Part shown: positions 55,186-62,534 of the stretch, piece after piece
Layout: every line of letters starts with the position of its first letter
Numbering within the stretch: the stretch's first letter is position 1
NCBI GenBank assembly: GCA_041398605.1
Contig: JAWKUK010000026.1
Coordinates: 1 to 64,000, forward strand
Reading direction: 5' to 3'
Length of the DNA stretch: 64,000 bases
From: JAWKUK01 sp041398605
GTDB taxonomy: Bacteria; Planctomycetota; UBA1135; GCA-002686595
Translations under genes and position numbers: made by a program
Notes under the pieces: generated by a model
Seen by the model: only the letters and a program-made list of their open reading frames with translations
Told to the model about the DNA's origin: nothing
Database searches by the model: none

Positions 55186-56340
55186 TCAGGCCCCTCCGAC
55201 TTCGTGCACGAGGTACATGATCGTGACGCCGGCGCAGAGGAGGCCGATCTTGAGGAACACGTCCTCGCGGTGGTGGAACACCTCGGGCAAGAGCTCACCG
55301 ATGCACACGTAGAGGAAGGTACCCGCTGCGAGCGCGGTCAGCACGGCGATCCCGCCGGTCCCGAAGAGCGCTGTGACTTGGTGCCCTAGGAGGAGCCCCA
55401 GCGGCGTGACAAAGGAGAACGCGATCACCATGGCGAGGACGCGGCGCGGGTCGGGCGAGCTCATCGAGAAGACCGACGCGAGGCTGAAGGACTCGAAGCC
55501 CTTGTGCGCGAGGATCGCCCACAGCATCACCGACGCGATCGCTTGGTTCTCCGCGACGGCGGCCAGCGCGACGCCCGAGGTGAGCGAGTGCACCGTCAAC
55601 CCGACGAGGGCTGCCCAGCCGACGGCGCGGTGTCGCTGGGACTCGCGGCTCGGGGCGGGCCGCGGCGCCGGCTCGCTGTGCCCGTGCTGCCCGTGCCCAT
55701 GATCGTGCCCGCGCCCATGGTGCCCCAGCTCAGCATGTTCGTGCCCAGCATGCTCGTGCCCAACATGCTCGTGCCCAGCATGTTCGTGCCCAGCATGCTC
55801 GTGCCCGCCGGGCCCAGCGCCGCAGCCTGCCTGGTGCGGGTGGTTGTGTCGACCCGGGACGATGAGCGCCTCGACGAAGTACACGCCCACGACGCCGAGG
55901 AGCACCCAGAGCCAGACGCTGGACGACCCGTGGGAGTGGCCGTGGCCGGCGGCGGCCGCGCCGCTCCCTGACGCCGTGCCCGCCTGCGGCGCGGCGCCCT
56001 GCGCGGCGCCCTGCGCGGCATCCTGCGCCGCAGCGCCAGGGTCCGAGGGCGCGCCCTGGTGCTGGCTCGCCAAGTGATCTGGCACGCCATCACCGTTGTG
56101 GTCGTGCATCGCCGCCTGGCCGGGCGCGTCGCCGCCGAAGTTCGGGCCCCAGATCAGGTCCGCGTGCGCCGTCCCCGCGACCGCGCCCACCATCGGCAAG
56201 AGGTGCAGGAAGACCGCGCCCAGGAACACCCCCGACGCCAGCGCGAGCGCGGCGTGGAACTGCCGATCGCTCCACTTGAAGAGCAATGGCAACGCGCCGC
56301 CCAGGAGGCCGACGGTGAGGATCGATACGAACTCCAGCAT
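55186..56340 (-). CDS. ZIP family metal transporter with long His-rich loop
   Basis: A 384-residue ZIP transporter (zinc or related divalent cation uptake). N-terminal TMs include SGVFLGAVFLHLLPMV; the transport-site helices have VHSLTSGVALAAVAE and LAHKGFESFSLASV; GELLPEVFHHRED closes the core. The central loop holds a signal of extreme His content: MHDHNGDGVPDH near 79-88 and GHEHAGHEHAGHEHVGHEHA from about 179 to 203, plus GHDHGHGQHGH. Loop His clusters in ZIPs bind and sense zinc. It is first in the operon with the permease-SPFH fusion and is divergent from the methyltransferase gene. Confidence 0.92.
   Translation of the reverse strand: MLEFVSILTVGLLGGALPLLFKWSDRQFHAALALASGVFLGAVFLHLLPMVGAVAGTAHADLIWGPNFGGDAPGQAAMHDHNGDGVPDHLASQHQGAPSDPGAAAQDAAQGAAQGAAPQAGTASGSGAAAAGHGHSHGSSSVWLWVLLGVVGVYFVEALIVPGRHNHPHQAGCGAGPGGHEHAGHEHAGHEHVGHEHAGHEHAELGHHGRGHDHGHGQHGHSEPAPRPAPSRESQRHRAVGWAALVGLTVHSLTSGVALAAVAENQAIASVMLWAILAHKGFESFSLASVFSMSSPDPRRVLAMVIAFSFVTPLGLLLGHQVTALFGTGGIAVLTALAAGTFLYVCIGELLPEVFHHREDVFLKIGLLCAGVTIMYLVHEVGGA
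55731..55805. repeat. 15-bp coding repeat in zip, five copies
   Basis: CARCATGYTCGTGCC repeats five times head to tail from 55731 and encodes the GHEHA-type units of the ZIP loop. Variation in copy number would change the length of the metal-binding loop. Confidence 0.9.
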
Positions 56341-56447
56341 GGGGGGGGGCGCGCGCGGCCCGAGAGAGGGTGCACGATCGTGCCCAGCCGTCGCTACGGC
56401 GGAGCGCTCGATTCGATAGGGGCGGCAGTGTTGTTACGCTCGTTTCG

Positions 56448-57173
56448 ATGACCCCCTCGGACCCAGCGCTCACTGAGCCCGCCGGCCTGCCGCCGCTCGT
56501 GGGCGGCTGGGAGCGGCGCGAGCACCCGCTCGAAGGCGCCTCGAGCGCGCGCCCGGTCACCCTGTGGGTCCCGCGGGCGCCGGACGCGCTCCTGGACGAC
56601 GCCGGCGTCATCGAGCGCAGCCAGTTCCACGACGTCATGCCGTACTGGGCGTGGCTCTGGGACTCCGCGCCGCGCATGGCGGCCCTCGTCGCGCGCGCGG
56701 CGTGGCCCAGCGGCGCGCGGGTCCTCGAGCTCGGCGCGGGCCTCGGCCTGTGCGGCCTTGTCGCAGCGCGGCTCGGGTGCGCGGTCACCTTGTCCGACCA
56801 CGACCCGTTGGCGCTCGCGGCGCTGCGGGTGAACGCGGACGCCAACGGGCTCTCCGATGTCGCCGTTTGGGACCTCGACTGGCGCGCCCTGGAGGGGCTG
56901 CCGCCGGGCGAGGCGTCGCGCTTCGACGTGGTGCTCGGCTGCGACGTCGTCTACGAGGCGCAGGCCCACGGGCCGGTGCTCGACGTCTTGGAGCGCTGCC
57001 TCGCCCCCGGCGGCGAGGCGTGGATCGCCGACCCTGGTCGCACCCGCGCGCCGTCGTTTGTGCGGCGCGCCGAGGCGCGCGGCTTCAGCGTCGAGGTGCG
57101 GGACGCCGCTGGCGCGCCTGCGGCGCTCGCGCCGAGCGAGTTCCGCCTCATGGCGCTGCGCGCTCGCGCGTGA
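56448..57173 (+). CDS. Class I SAM methyltransferase (Methyltransf_16 / METTL-like)
   Basis: A 241-residue methyltransferase of the lysine- or small-molecule-methylating METTL-like group. PYWAWLWDSAPRMAALV precedes the SAM motif VLELGAGLGLCGLVAA; acidic loop VTLSDHDPLAL, LGCDVVYEAQAHGPVLDVLERCLAPGG (DxVY motif of the group) and WIADPGR follow. The substrate is unknown; E. coli PrmA-like or ETFB methylation are analogies only. ATG 56448 is preferred over ATG 56370. It is convergent with the TIGR02117 gene. Confidence 0.85.
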   Translation: MTPSDPALTEPAGLPPLVGGWERREHPLEGASSARPVTLWVPRAPDALLDDAGVIERSQFHDVMPYWAWLWDSAPRMAALVARAAWPSGARVLELGAGLGLCGLVAARLGCAVTLSDHDPLALAALRVNADANGLSDVAVWDLDWRALEGLPPGEASRFDVVLGCDVVYEAQAHGPVLDVLERCLAPGGEAWIADPGRTRAPSFVRRAEARGFSVEVRDAAGAPAALAPSEFRLMALRARA

Positions 57174-57176
57174 CGC

Positions 57177-57893
57177 TCAGGCGCGCCCGCGGTTCCGTGG
57201 CAGATGCCGGCGCGCGCCGCCCTCGAACGGCGTCCAGAGCCCCGCTTCCTTGCCCAGCGCCTTGACGGCGTCGTTGGTCCACACGTTGCACGTGCGGAAC
57301 AGGTGGTAGGAGCCGCTGCCCTCGAAGAAGCGGTCGCTGCCGTAGTAGCCGGGGTGGTCGATCCGCTTGGGGCGGCCCGCGGCGTCGCGCGCGAAGCTAC
57401 GGTCGAGGAAGTCGACGAGCCGCGCGTACGCCTCGCTCGAGACCCGCAGCAGGTGCACGTCGTCGCTCTCGGCCGGCGGCCCGCTGTAGGGCGTGACGTG
57501 CATCGCGGTGGCGCTGGGCCAGAAGACCGCGTGGAGCGCGGTCCCGACCGTGAGGTCGTCCCAGGTCGGCGTGTCGAGGAAGAACCCCCGGTCGCCCCAG
57601 CCAAGGCCGACGTAGCCCGTGCTGGGGACCCACAGGTCGCCCTCGAACCACGCAGGCCAGTCGCGCGCGGGGTCCTGGGCGGGGAGCCAGAGGTCGACGT
57701 GCACGCCGTTCGAGACGAGGTAGATGTCGATCGTCCCTTCGAGCGGGTCCGCGCCGCGGTTCACTGGGATCCGCGCGCCGAGCGCGCTCGCGGCCGCGTA
57801 GGCGAGGCCCAGCGCGATACAGGCCAAGAGCCCTCGCAGCGGCCACTTCAGCCAGCGGCGGAGCCGCTTCAGGAATGCGCTCATCGGCGTCAT
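57177..57893 (-). CDS. TIGR02117/DUF2459 family protein
   Basis: A 238-residue membrane-anchored protein (TM about 21-39). IYLVSNGVHVDLWLPA, VGLGWGDRGFFLDTPTWDDL, HVTPYSGP and SYHLFRTCNVWTNDAVKALG match the TIGR02117 family, whose function is not known; some members lie with urease or polyhydroxyalkanoate genes. Here it sits alone between a methyltransferase and the opp operon. ATG at 57893 or 57884 (MSAFLKRL) are both possible. Confidence 0.88.
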   Translation of the reverse strand: MTPMSAFLKRLRRWLKWPLRGLLACIALGLAYAAASALGARIPVNRGADPLEGTIDIYLVSNGVHVDLWLPAQDPARDWPAWFEGDLWVPSTGYVGLGWGDRGFFLDTPTWDDLTVGTALHAVFWPSATAMHVTPYSGPPAESDDVHLLRVSSEAYARLVDFLDRSFARDAAGRPKRIDHPGYYGSDRFFEGSGSYHLFRTCNVWTNDAVKALGKEAGLWTPFEGGARRHLPRNRGRA

Positions 57894-58109
57894 CTTGCTC
57901 AGAGGGTGTCACGCCGGACGGTGCGGCGCGTCGGATGGATCGCTAGGCCATGGCTACGCGCCGGACGTCGGGTCATTGCTCTCCTGGCTCTTGGAGCCCT
58001 TGTAGCTCTTGTGTGCGCAGGCCGAGCTCCGCCTCCGCCCGCGACGCCCGGATCGGCGAGCGCGGCAGGTCGGGCCGCGGGGCAGGCTCCGGGGACCGCT
58101 CGGCGGAGT

Positions 58110-59081
58110 TCAATCCATGAGGTGGCACGCGACGCCGTCGCGGAGCTCGGGGCGCTCCAGCCGGCATCGGTCGCCAGGCACGGACGCGCGCGCGAAGCAC
58201 CGTGGATGGAACGTACAGCCCGAGGGCGGCGTGAGCGGCGACGGCACGTCGCCCTCCAGCAAGATGCGCTCGCGCGTACGCTCGACGTCGGGGTCCGGGT
58301 GGGGGACCGCAGACAAGAGCGCCTGTGTATAGGGGTGCTGTGGGCGCTCGAAGAGCGCGTCGCGCTCGGCGAGCTCGACCACCCGCCCGAGGTACATCAC
58401 CGCGACGCGCTGTGAGATGTGGCGCACCACGGCCAGGTCGTGCGCGATGAAGAGGTACGCGAGCTCGAAGCGCTCCTGCAGGTCGCGCAACAGGTTGACA
58501 ATCTGGGCCTGGATCGAGACGTCGAGCGCGCTCACAGGCTCGTCGCACACGATCAGCTCCGGCTCGAGCGCGAGGGCGCGCGCGATCCCGATGCGCTGGC
58601 GCTGGCCGCCTGAGAACTCGTGCGGATAGCGGTAGAGGTGCCGCGGATTCAAGCCCACCGCGTCGAGCAGCGCCATCGAACGCAGGCGCCGCGTGCGCGG
58701 CTTGCCCATGCGGTGGACCCGCTGCGGCTCCATCAGGATCGACGCCACCGTTTGCCGCGGATCGAGCGATGCATAGGGATCCTGGAAGATCATCTGCATG
58801 CGACGCCGATAGGGGGCGCGCGCCTGGCGCGACAACGTCGTCAGCTCCACCCCGTCGAAGCGCACGGAGCCGCTCGTCGGGGCGTGCAAGCCCATGATCG
58901 CGCGCGCCGCCGTCGACTTGCCGCAGCCCGACTCGCCGACGAGGCCGAGCGTCTGCCCGCGCTCCAGTGTGAAGCCGATCCCGTCGACGGCGCGCAGCAC
59001 CTCGGCGGGCGCGCCGAACAGTCCGCGGTGGCCGACGGGGAAGTGCTTGGTGAGGCCCTGGACCTCGAGCAACGGGCTCAT
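58110..59081 (-). CDS. oppF: Oligopeptide ABC transporter ATP-binding protein OppF
   Basis: A 323-residue ATPase of the peptide/nickel importer class. Walker A GESGCGKS, Q-loop MIFQDPYASLDPRQTV, signature FSGGQRQRIGIARALALEPELIVCDEPVSALDVS and H-loop IAHD are all present; the C-terminal oligopeptide domain has SPLTPPSGCTFHPRC with the cysteine pattern that may bind a cluster or metal. It overlaps the stop of oppD by four bases and ends the operon. Confidence 0.93.
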   Translation of the reverse strand: MSPLLEVQGLTKHFPVGHRGLFGAPAEVLRAVDGIGFTLERGQTLGLVGESGCGKSTAARAIMGLHAPTSGSVRFDGVELTTLSRQARAPYRRRMQMIFQDPYASLDPRQTVASILMEPQRVHRMGKPRTRRLRSMALLDAVGLNPRHLYRYPHEFSGGQRQRIGIARALALEPELIVCDEPVSALDVSIQAQIVNLLRDLQERFELAYLFIAHDLAVVRHISQRVAVMYLGRVVELAERDALFERPQHPYTQALLSAVPHPDPDVERTRERILLEGDVPSPLTPPSGCTFHPRCFARASVPGDRCRLERPELRDGVACHLMD

Positions 59082-60115
59082 CGTGCCTCCCCTTGGGTGT
59101 TGAAGCTCGCGCCCAAGCTACCGGCCGCCCGCGCCGCTTCGACGCGCCCGATCTCGAAGCACGCGGCGGTGCGGTCGAGCGCGACGCTCTCGCGCAAGGG
59201 CGCTTGCGCGCGACAGCGCTCGGACGCGAAGCCGCAGCGCGGCATGAAGGCGCAGCCAGCAGGCAGCGCAGCGAGGTCGGGAGGCTGGCCTGGGATCGAC
59301 AGGAGCCGCGCGTGCGGGTCGCCCGCGAGGCGCGGCACGCTGCCGAGCAGCCCGAGGGTATAGGGGTGCCGCGGGGCCTGGAAGAGCGGCCCCGTCGGCG
59401 CCGTCTCGACGAGCCGCCCCGCGTACATGACGTTGACGCGGTCCGCCATCCCAGCGACGACGCCGAGGTCGTGCGTCACGAGCACGATCGCGGTGCCGTG
59501 CTTCTCTTGGAGCGCCTTCATCAGCTCCAAGATCTGCGCTTGGATCGTGACGTCCAATGCGGTGGTCGGCTCATCCGCCAGCAGCACCTTGGGCTCGCAC
59601 AGGAGCGCCATCGCGATCATGACGCGCTGGCGCATGCCGCCCGAGAGCTCGTGCGGGTATTGCTTCAACCTCCGCTCGGGCTCGGGGATGCCGACGTCCG
59701 CGAGGCCCGCCGCAGCGCGCCGCGTCGCTTCGCGCCCGCGCGCGCGCTCGTGCACCTCGAGCACCTCCGTTAGCTGTCGGCCGATCGTCAACAGCGGGTT
59801 CAGCGACGTCATCGGGTCCTGGAAGATCATCGCGACCTCATTGCCGCGCACCTTGCGCAGCGCCTTTGGCGACAGCGCGGCCAGGTCGCGCCCGCCGACG
59901 GCGAGGCGCCGCGCGCTGACCGTGCCTGGCGGCGTCGGCACGAGGCCCATCAGCGCGAGGTTCGTGACGGACTTGCCCGAGCCCGACTCGCCGACGAGGC
60001 CCAGTGTCTCGCCCGCTGCGAGCGTGAATGACACGCCGTCGACCGCGCGCACGGCGCCGTGGTCGGTGTGGAAGGTCACGCAGAGGTCCTCGACCTCCAG
60101 GATGGGCTCGCTCAC
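59078..60115 (-). CDS. oppD: Oligopeptide ABC transporter ATP-binding protein OppD
   Basis: A 345-residue ATPase paired with OppF. GESGSGKS, MIFQDPMTSLNPLLTIG, LSGGMRQRVMIAMALLCEPKVLLADEPTTALDV and VTHDLGVVAGMADRVNVMYAGR are visible, with the C-terminal PAGCAFMPRCGFASERC cysteine cluster typical of OppD. The start is GTG 60115, overlapping the oppC stop (GTGA). Peptide import coupling. Confidence 0.93.
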   Translation of the reverse strand: MSEPILEVEDLCVTFHTDHGAVRAVDGVSFTLAAGETLGLVGESGSGKSVTNLALMGLVPTPPGTVSARRLAVGGRDLAALSPKALRKVRGNEVAMIFQDPMTSLNPLLTIGRQLTEVLEVHERARGREATRRAAAGLADVGIPEPERRLKQYPHELSGGMRQRVMIAMALLCEPKVLLADEPTTALDVTIQAQILELMKALQEKHGTAIVLVTHDLGVVAGMADRVNVMYAGRLVETAPTGPLFQAPRHPYTLGLLGSVPRLAGDPHARLLSIPGQPPDLAALPAGCAFMPRCGFASERCRAQAPLRESVALDRTAACFEIGRVEAARAAGSLGASFNTQGEAR

Positions 60116-61509
60116 GACTTGCCTCGTTGCTTGGGGTCCAGCGCGTCGCGCAAGCCGTCGCCGAGCACGTTCAACGCGAGCAGCGTCGAGCCCATGGCGA
60201 GCGCCGGGAAGACGACGAGCCACCAGTAGGTGTCGATCGGCGTGATCGCCTCCGTGCCGTCCTTGGCCAGGACGCCCCACGAGACCTTCGGCGGCTCGAT
60301 GCCGAGGCCGAGGAAGGAGAGGAACGCCTCGAACAGCATCACCGCGGGGATCGTCAGTGTCAGGTACACGATCACGATGGAGAGCACGTTCGGCACGAGG
60401 TGCCCAAACAGGATCCGCGGCGTCGACGCGCCCATGACGCGCGCGGCCTCGATGAACTCGGAGTTCTTGAGCGCGAGCACTTGGCCGCGGACCACACGCG
60501 CCATCGTCAACCAGTAGATCGCGCCGATGACGACAAAGAAGATCACCTCGCGGTCGATCCCGTACGAGTCCTCGAGCTCCGTGCGGTACTCGTTCACGAT
60601 CGTGATCAAGAAGATCACGACGAAGATGAACGGCAGCGAGTAGAGGACATCGACGATGCGCATCATCAGGTTGTCGATGCGGCCGCCGAGGTAGCCGGAC
60701 AGGGCGCCGTAGGTCACGCCGATCAAGAGCGACGTCGCCGCGGCCATCAGCGCGACGAGGATCGAGGTGCGGCTGCCCCAGAGGATGCGCGCCAAGAGGT
60801 CGCGCCCCTGCGGATCCGTGCCGAGCCAGTTGCCGGTCTGCCCGAGGCCAAAGAGGTCCGCGCGCGCGCTCAGCAGCGCGCGGTCGAACCGGCCGAGCTC
60901 CCAGTAGCCGTTCTCGTGCCGGACCTCGACGAGCCGGAGCCCGGTCCTTGGCGCGCCAGGCGGCAGCTCGATCACGGGGAACTCGCTGATGACGCGCGCG
61001 ACGGCGCGCTCGAGGCGTTCGGGGTCCGCGAGGTCGAGCGGCGCCGCAAAGTACGCGGCGTCCGCCCGGCGCTCGTAGCTGACGGCGACGTCGAGCTCTT
61101 GCGCGACGCGCTGCGCGAAGTCCGCGGCGTCGAGCGCGCCCGCGACCTGGGCCACGGAGCGGTGCCGCCAGCCGTCATTCCACCAATTGGCGCTGCGGCG
61201 CGTCGCGGCGGTCCCCGGCTCCGGCGTCGTCTCGGGCACGAGCGCTGCGCCCCACGGCCACGCGGGCCGCGCCGCCTTCGTGCGCAGCGACAGCGCGACG
61301 GGCGAGGGCAATGGCAGCAACGGCACGAGGATCGACGTCAGCCCGAACACGGCGAGGAACACGAGCGCGATGAAGCTCGGGCGGCTGCGCCGGAGGCGCC
61401 GCCAAGCGTCGCGGCCGAGGCTCTCGCCTTTGAATTGCTTGGCTTCAGCGGCCAGCCGCACGAGGCTCGCCTCGCCCAGCTCCCAGCGGGTCTCGGTGTG
61501 GCGCGCCAT
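60112..61509 (-). CDS. oppC: Oligopeptide ABC permease OppC with large insertion
   Basis: A 465-residue permease, about 150 residues longer than usual OppC. TM1 (IALVFLAVFGLTSILVPLL) is followed by a long non-membrane region (about 70-235) with WWNDGWRHRSVAQVAGALD, then the standard core: NWLGTDPQGRDLLARILWGSRTS, the EAA-type loop EFIEAARVMGASTPRILFGHLVPN that docks the ATPase, and TMs to the end. The extra region probably lies outside the membrane. The start follows the oppB stop with no gap. Confidence 0.92.
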   Translation of the reverse strand: MARHTETRWELGEASLVRLAAEAKQFKGESLGRDAWRRLRRSRPSFIALVFLAVFGLTSILVPLLPLPSPVALSLRTKAARPAWPWGAALVPETTPEPGTAATRRSANWWNDGWRHRSVAQVAGALDAADFAQRVAQELDVAVSYERRADAAYFAAPLDLADPERLERAVARVISEFPVIELPPGAPRTGLRLVEVRHENGYWELGRFDRALLSARADLFGLGQTGNWLGTDPQGRDLLARILWGSRTSILVALMAAATSLLIGVTYGALSGYLGGRIDNLMMRIVDVLYSLPFIFVVIFLITIVNEYRTELEDSYGIDREVIFFVVIGAIYWLTMARVVRGQVLALKNSEFIEAARVMGASTPRILFGHLVPNVLSIVIVYLTLTIPAVMLFEAFLSFLGLGIEPPKVSWGVLAKDGTEAITPIDTYWWLVVFPALAMGSTLLALNVLGDGLRDALDPKQRGKS

Positions 61510-62526
61510 CTACTCGTCCTCCAGGGAGATACGCGGGTCGAGCAGCGTGTACGCGATGTCCACGATGGTGTTCAGGGCGTAGACGAGGACCGTGTAGAGG
61601 ATCGTCACGCCCATCGCGAGCGTGTAGTCGCGGTTGAGGGCGCTGTTGATGAAGTGCGAGCCGGTGCCCGGGATGAAGAAGATGCGCTCGATCACCAGGC
61701 TGCCCGTCAGGATGCCGGCCGTCGCCGGGCCGAGGTACGACACGACCGGCAAGAGGCCGCCCTTGAGCGCGTGCCGCATGACGACCGTGCGCGGCGCGAG
61801 GCCCTTGGCATGCGCCGTGCGGATGTAGTCGTGGGACAGGACCTCCAGCATGCCCGTGCGCGTCAACCGCGCGATGTACGCCGCGTACACGAGGCCGAGG
61901 CAGAACGACGGCAGCAGCATGTGCCGGATCGAGCCCCAGCCCGCGACGGGCAGCAGGGGGATCATGAACACGAAGAGGATGATCAAGAAGCTCGCGATGA
62001 CGAAGTTCGGCAGCGCGATGCCGGCGGTCGCGGCGAGCCGGAGCGAGACGTCGAGCAGCGATCCTGGGCGCAGCGCCGAGGCGATCCCGGCCGAGACGCC
62101 GAGCGCCAAGGCGAACATCAGCGCCATCAGGCCCAAGAGGATCGAGATCGGCAAGCTCTGCGCGAGGATGTCGTTGACGCTGAAGTCCTTGTACTTGAAC
62201 GACGGGCCGAAGTCGCCGGCCAGGACGCCGCCGAAGGCGTCGACGTCCGGCCCGGTCCGGACGACGTGGAACCCGGCGTCGTCGGTCACGAAGAGCGCGC
62301 GGCGCTCGTCGAGGTTGAAGGGGCCCACGTAGTGCGCGAACTGGCGCCAGATCGGCCAATCGAGGTGGTAGCGGGCCTCGATGTTGGCCTTGATCGCGGG
62401 GTCGATCGCCCGTTCACCGTCGAACGGGCCCCCGCGCACGGAGCGCATGAGCGTGAAGCTGACCAGCATCACGGTGAAGACCGTGATGACAAACCAGATG
62501 AAGCGGCGGATGAGGAAGCGCAGCAT
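61510..62526 (-). CDS. oppB: Oligopeptide ABC permease OppB
   Basis: A 338-residue permease. TM1 FVITVFTVMLVSFTLMR, then FGPSFKYKDFSVNDILAQSLPISILLG, and the EAA-like loop SHDYIRTAHAKGLAPRTVVMRHALKGGLLPV with GSLVIERIFFIPGTGSHFI are typical of OppB/DppB. Stop TAG directly abuts the oppC ATG. Located 8 bases after oppA. Confidence 0.94.
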   Translation of the reverse strand: MLRFLIRRFIWFVITVFTVMLVSFTLMRSVRGGPFDGERAIDPAIKANIEARYHLDWPIWRQFAHYVGPFNLDERRALFVTDDAGFHVVRTGPDVDAFGGVLAGDFGPSFKYKDFSVNDILAQSLPISILLGLMALMFALALGVSAGIASALRPGSLLDVSLRLAATAGIALPNFVIASFLIILFVFMIPLLPVAGWGSIRHMLLPSFCLGLVYAAYIARLTRTGMLEVLSHDYIRTAHAKGLAPRTVVMRHALKGGLLPVVSYLGPATAGILTGSLVIERIFFIPGTGSHFINSALNRDYTLAMGVTILYTVLVYALNTIVDIAYTLLDPRISLEDE

Positions 62527-62534
62527 GGCTCGGG

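Noticed and set aside
57921..58415. Plus-strand frame starting at GTG 57921 with a hydrophobic run (VIALLALGALVALVCAG) resembling a signal peptide
   Set aside because: The rest is low-complexity and runs about 300 bases antisense into oppF. A chance hydrophobic stretch is more likely; a very small membrane peptide cannot be fully excluded.
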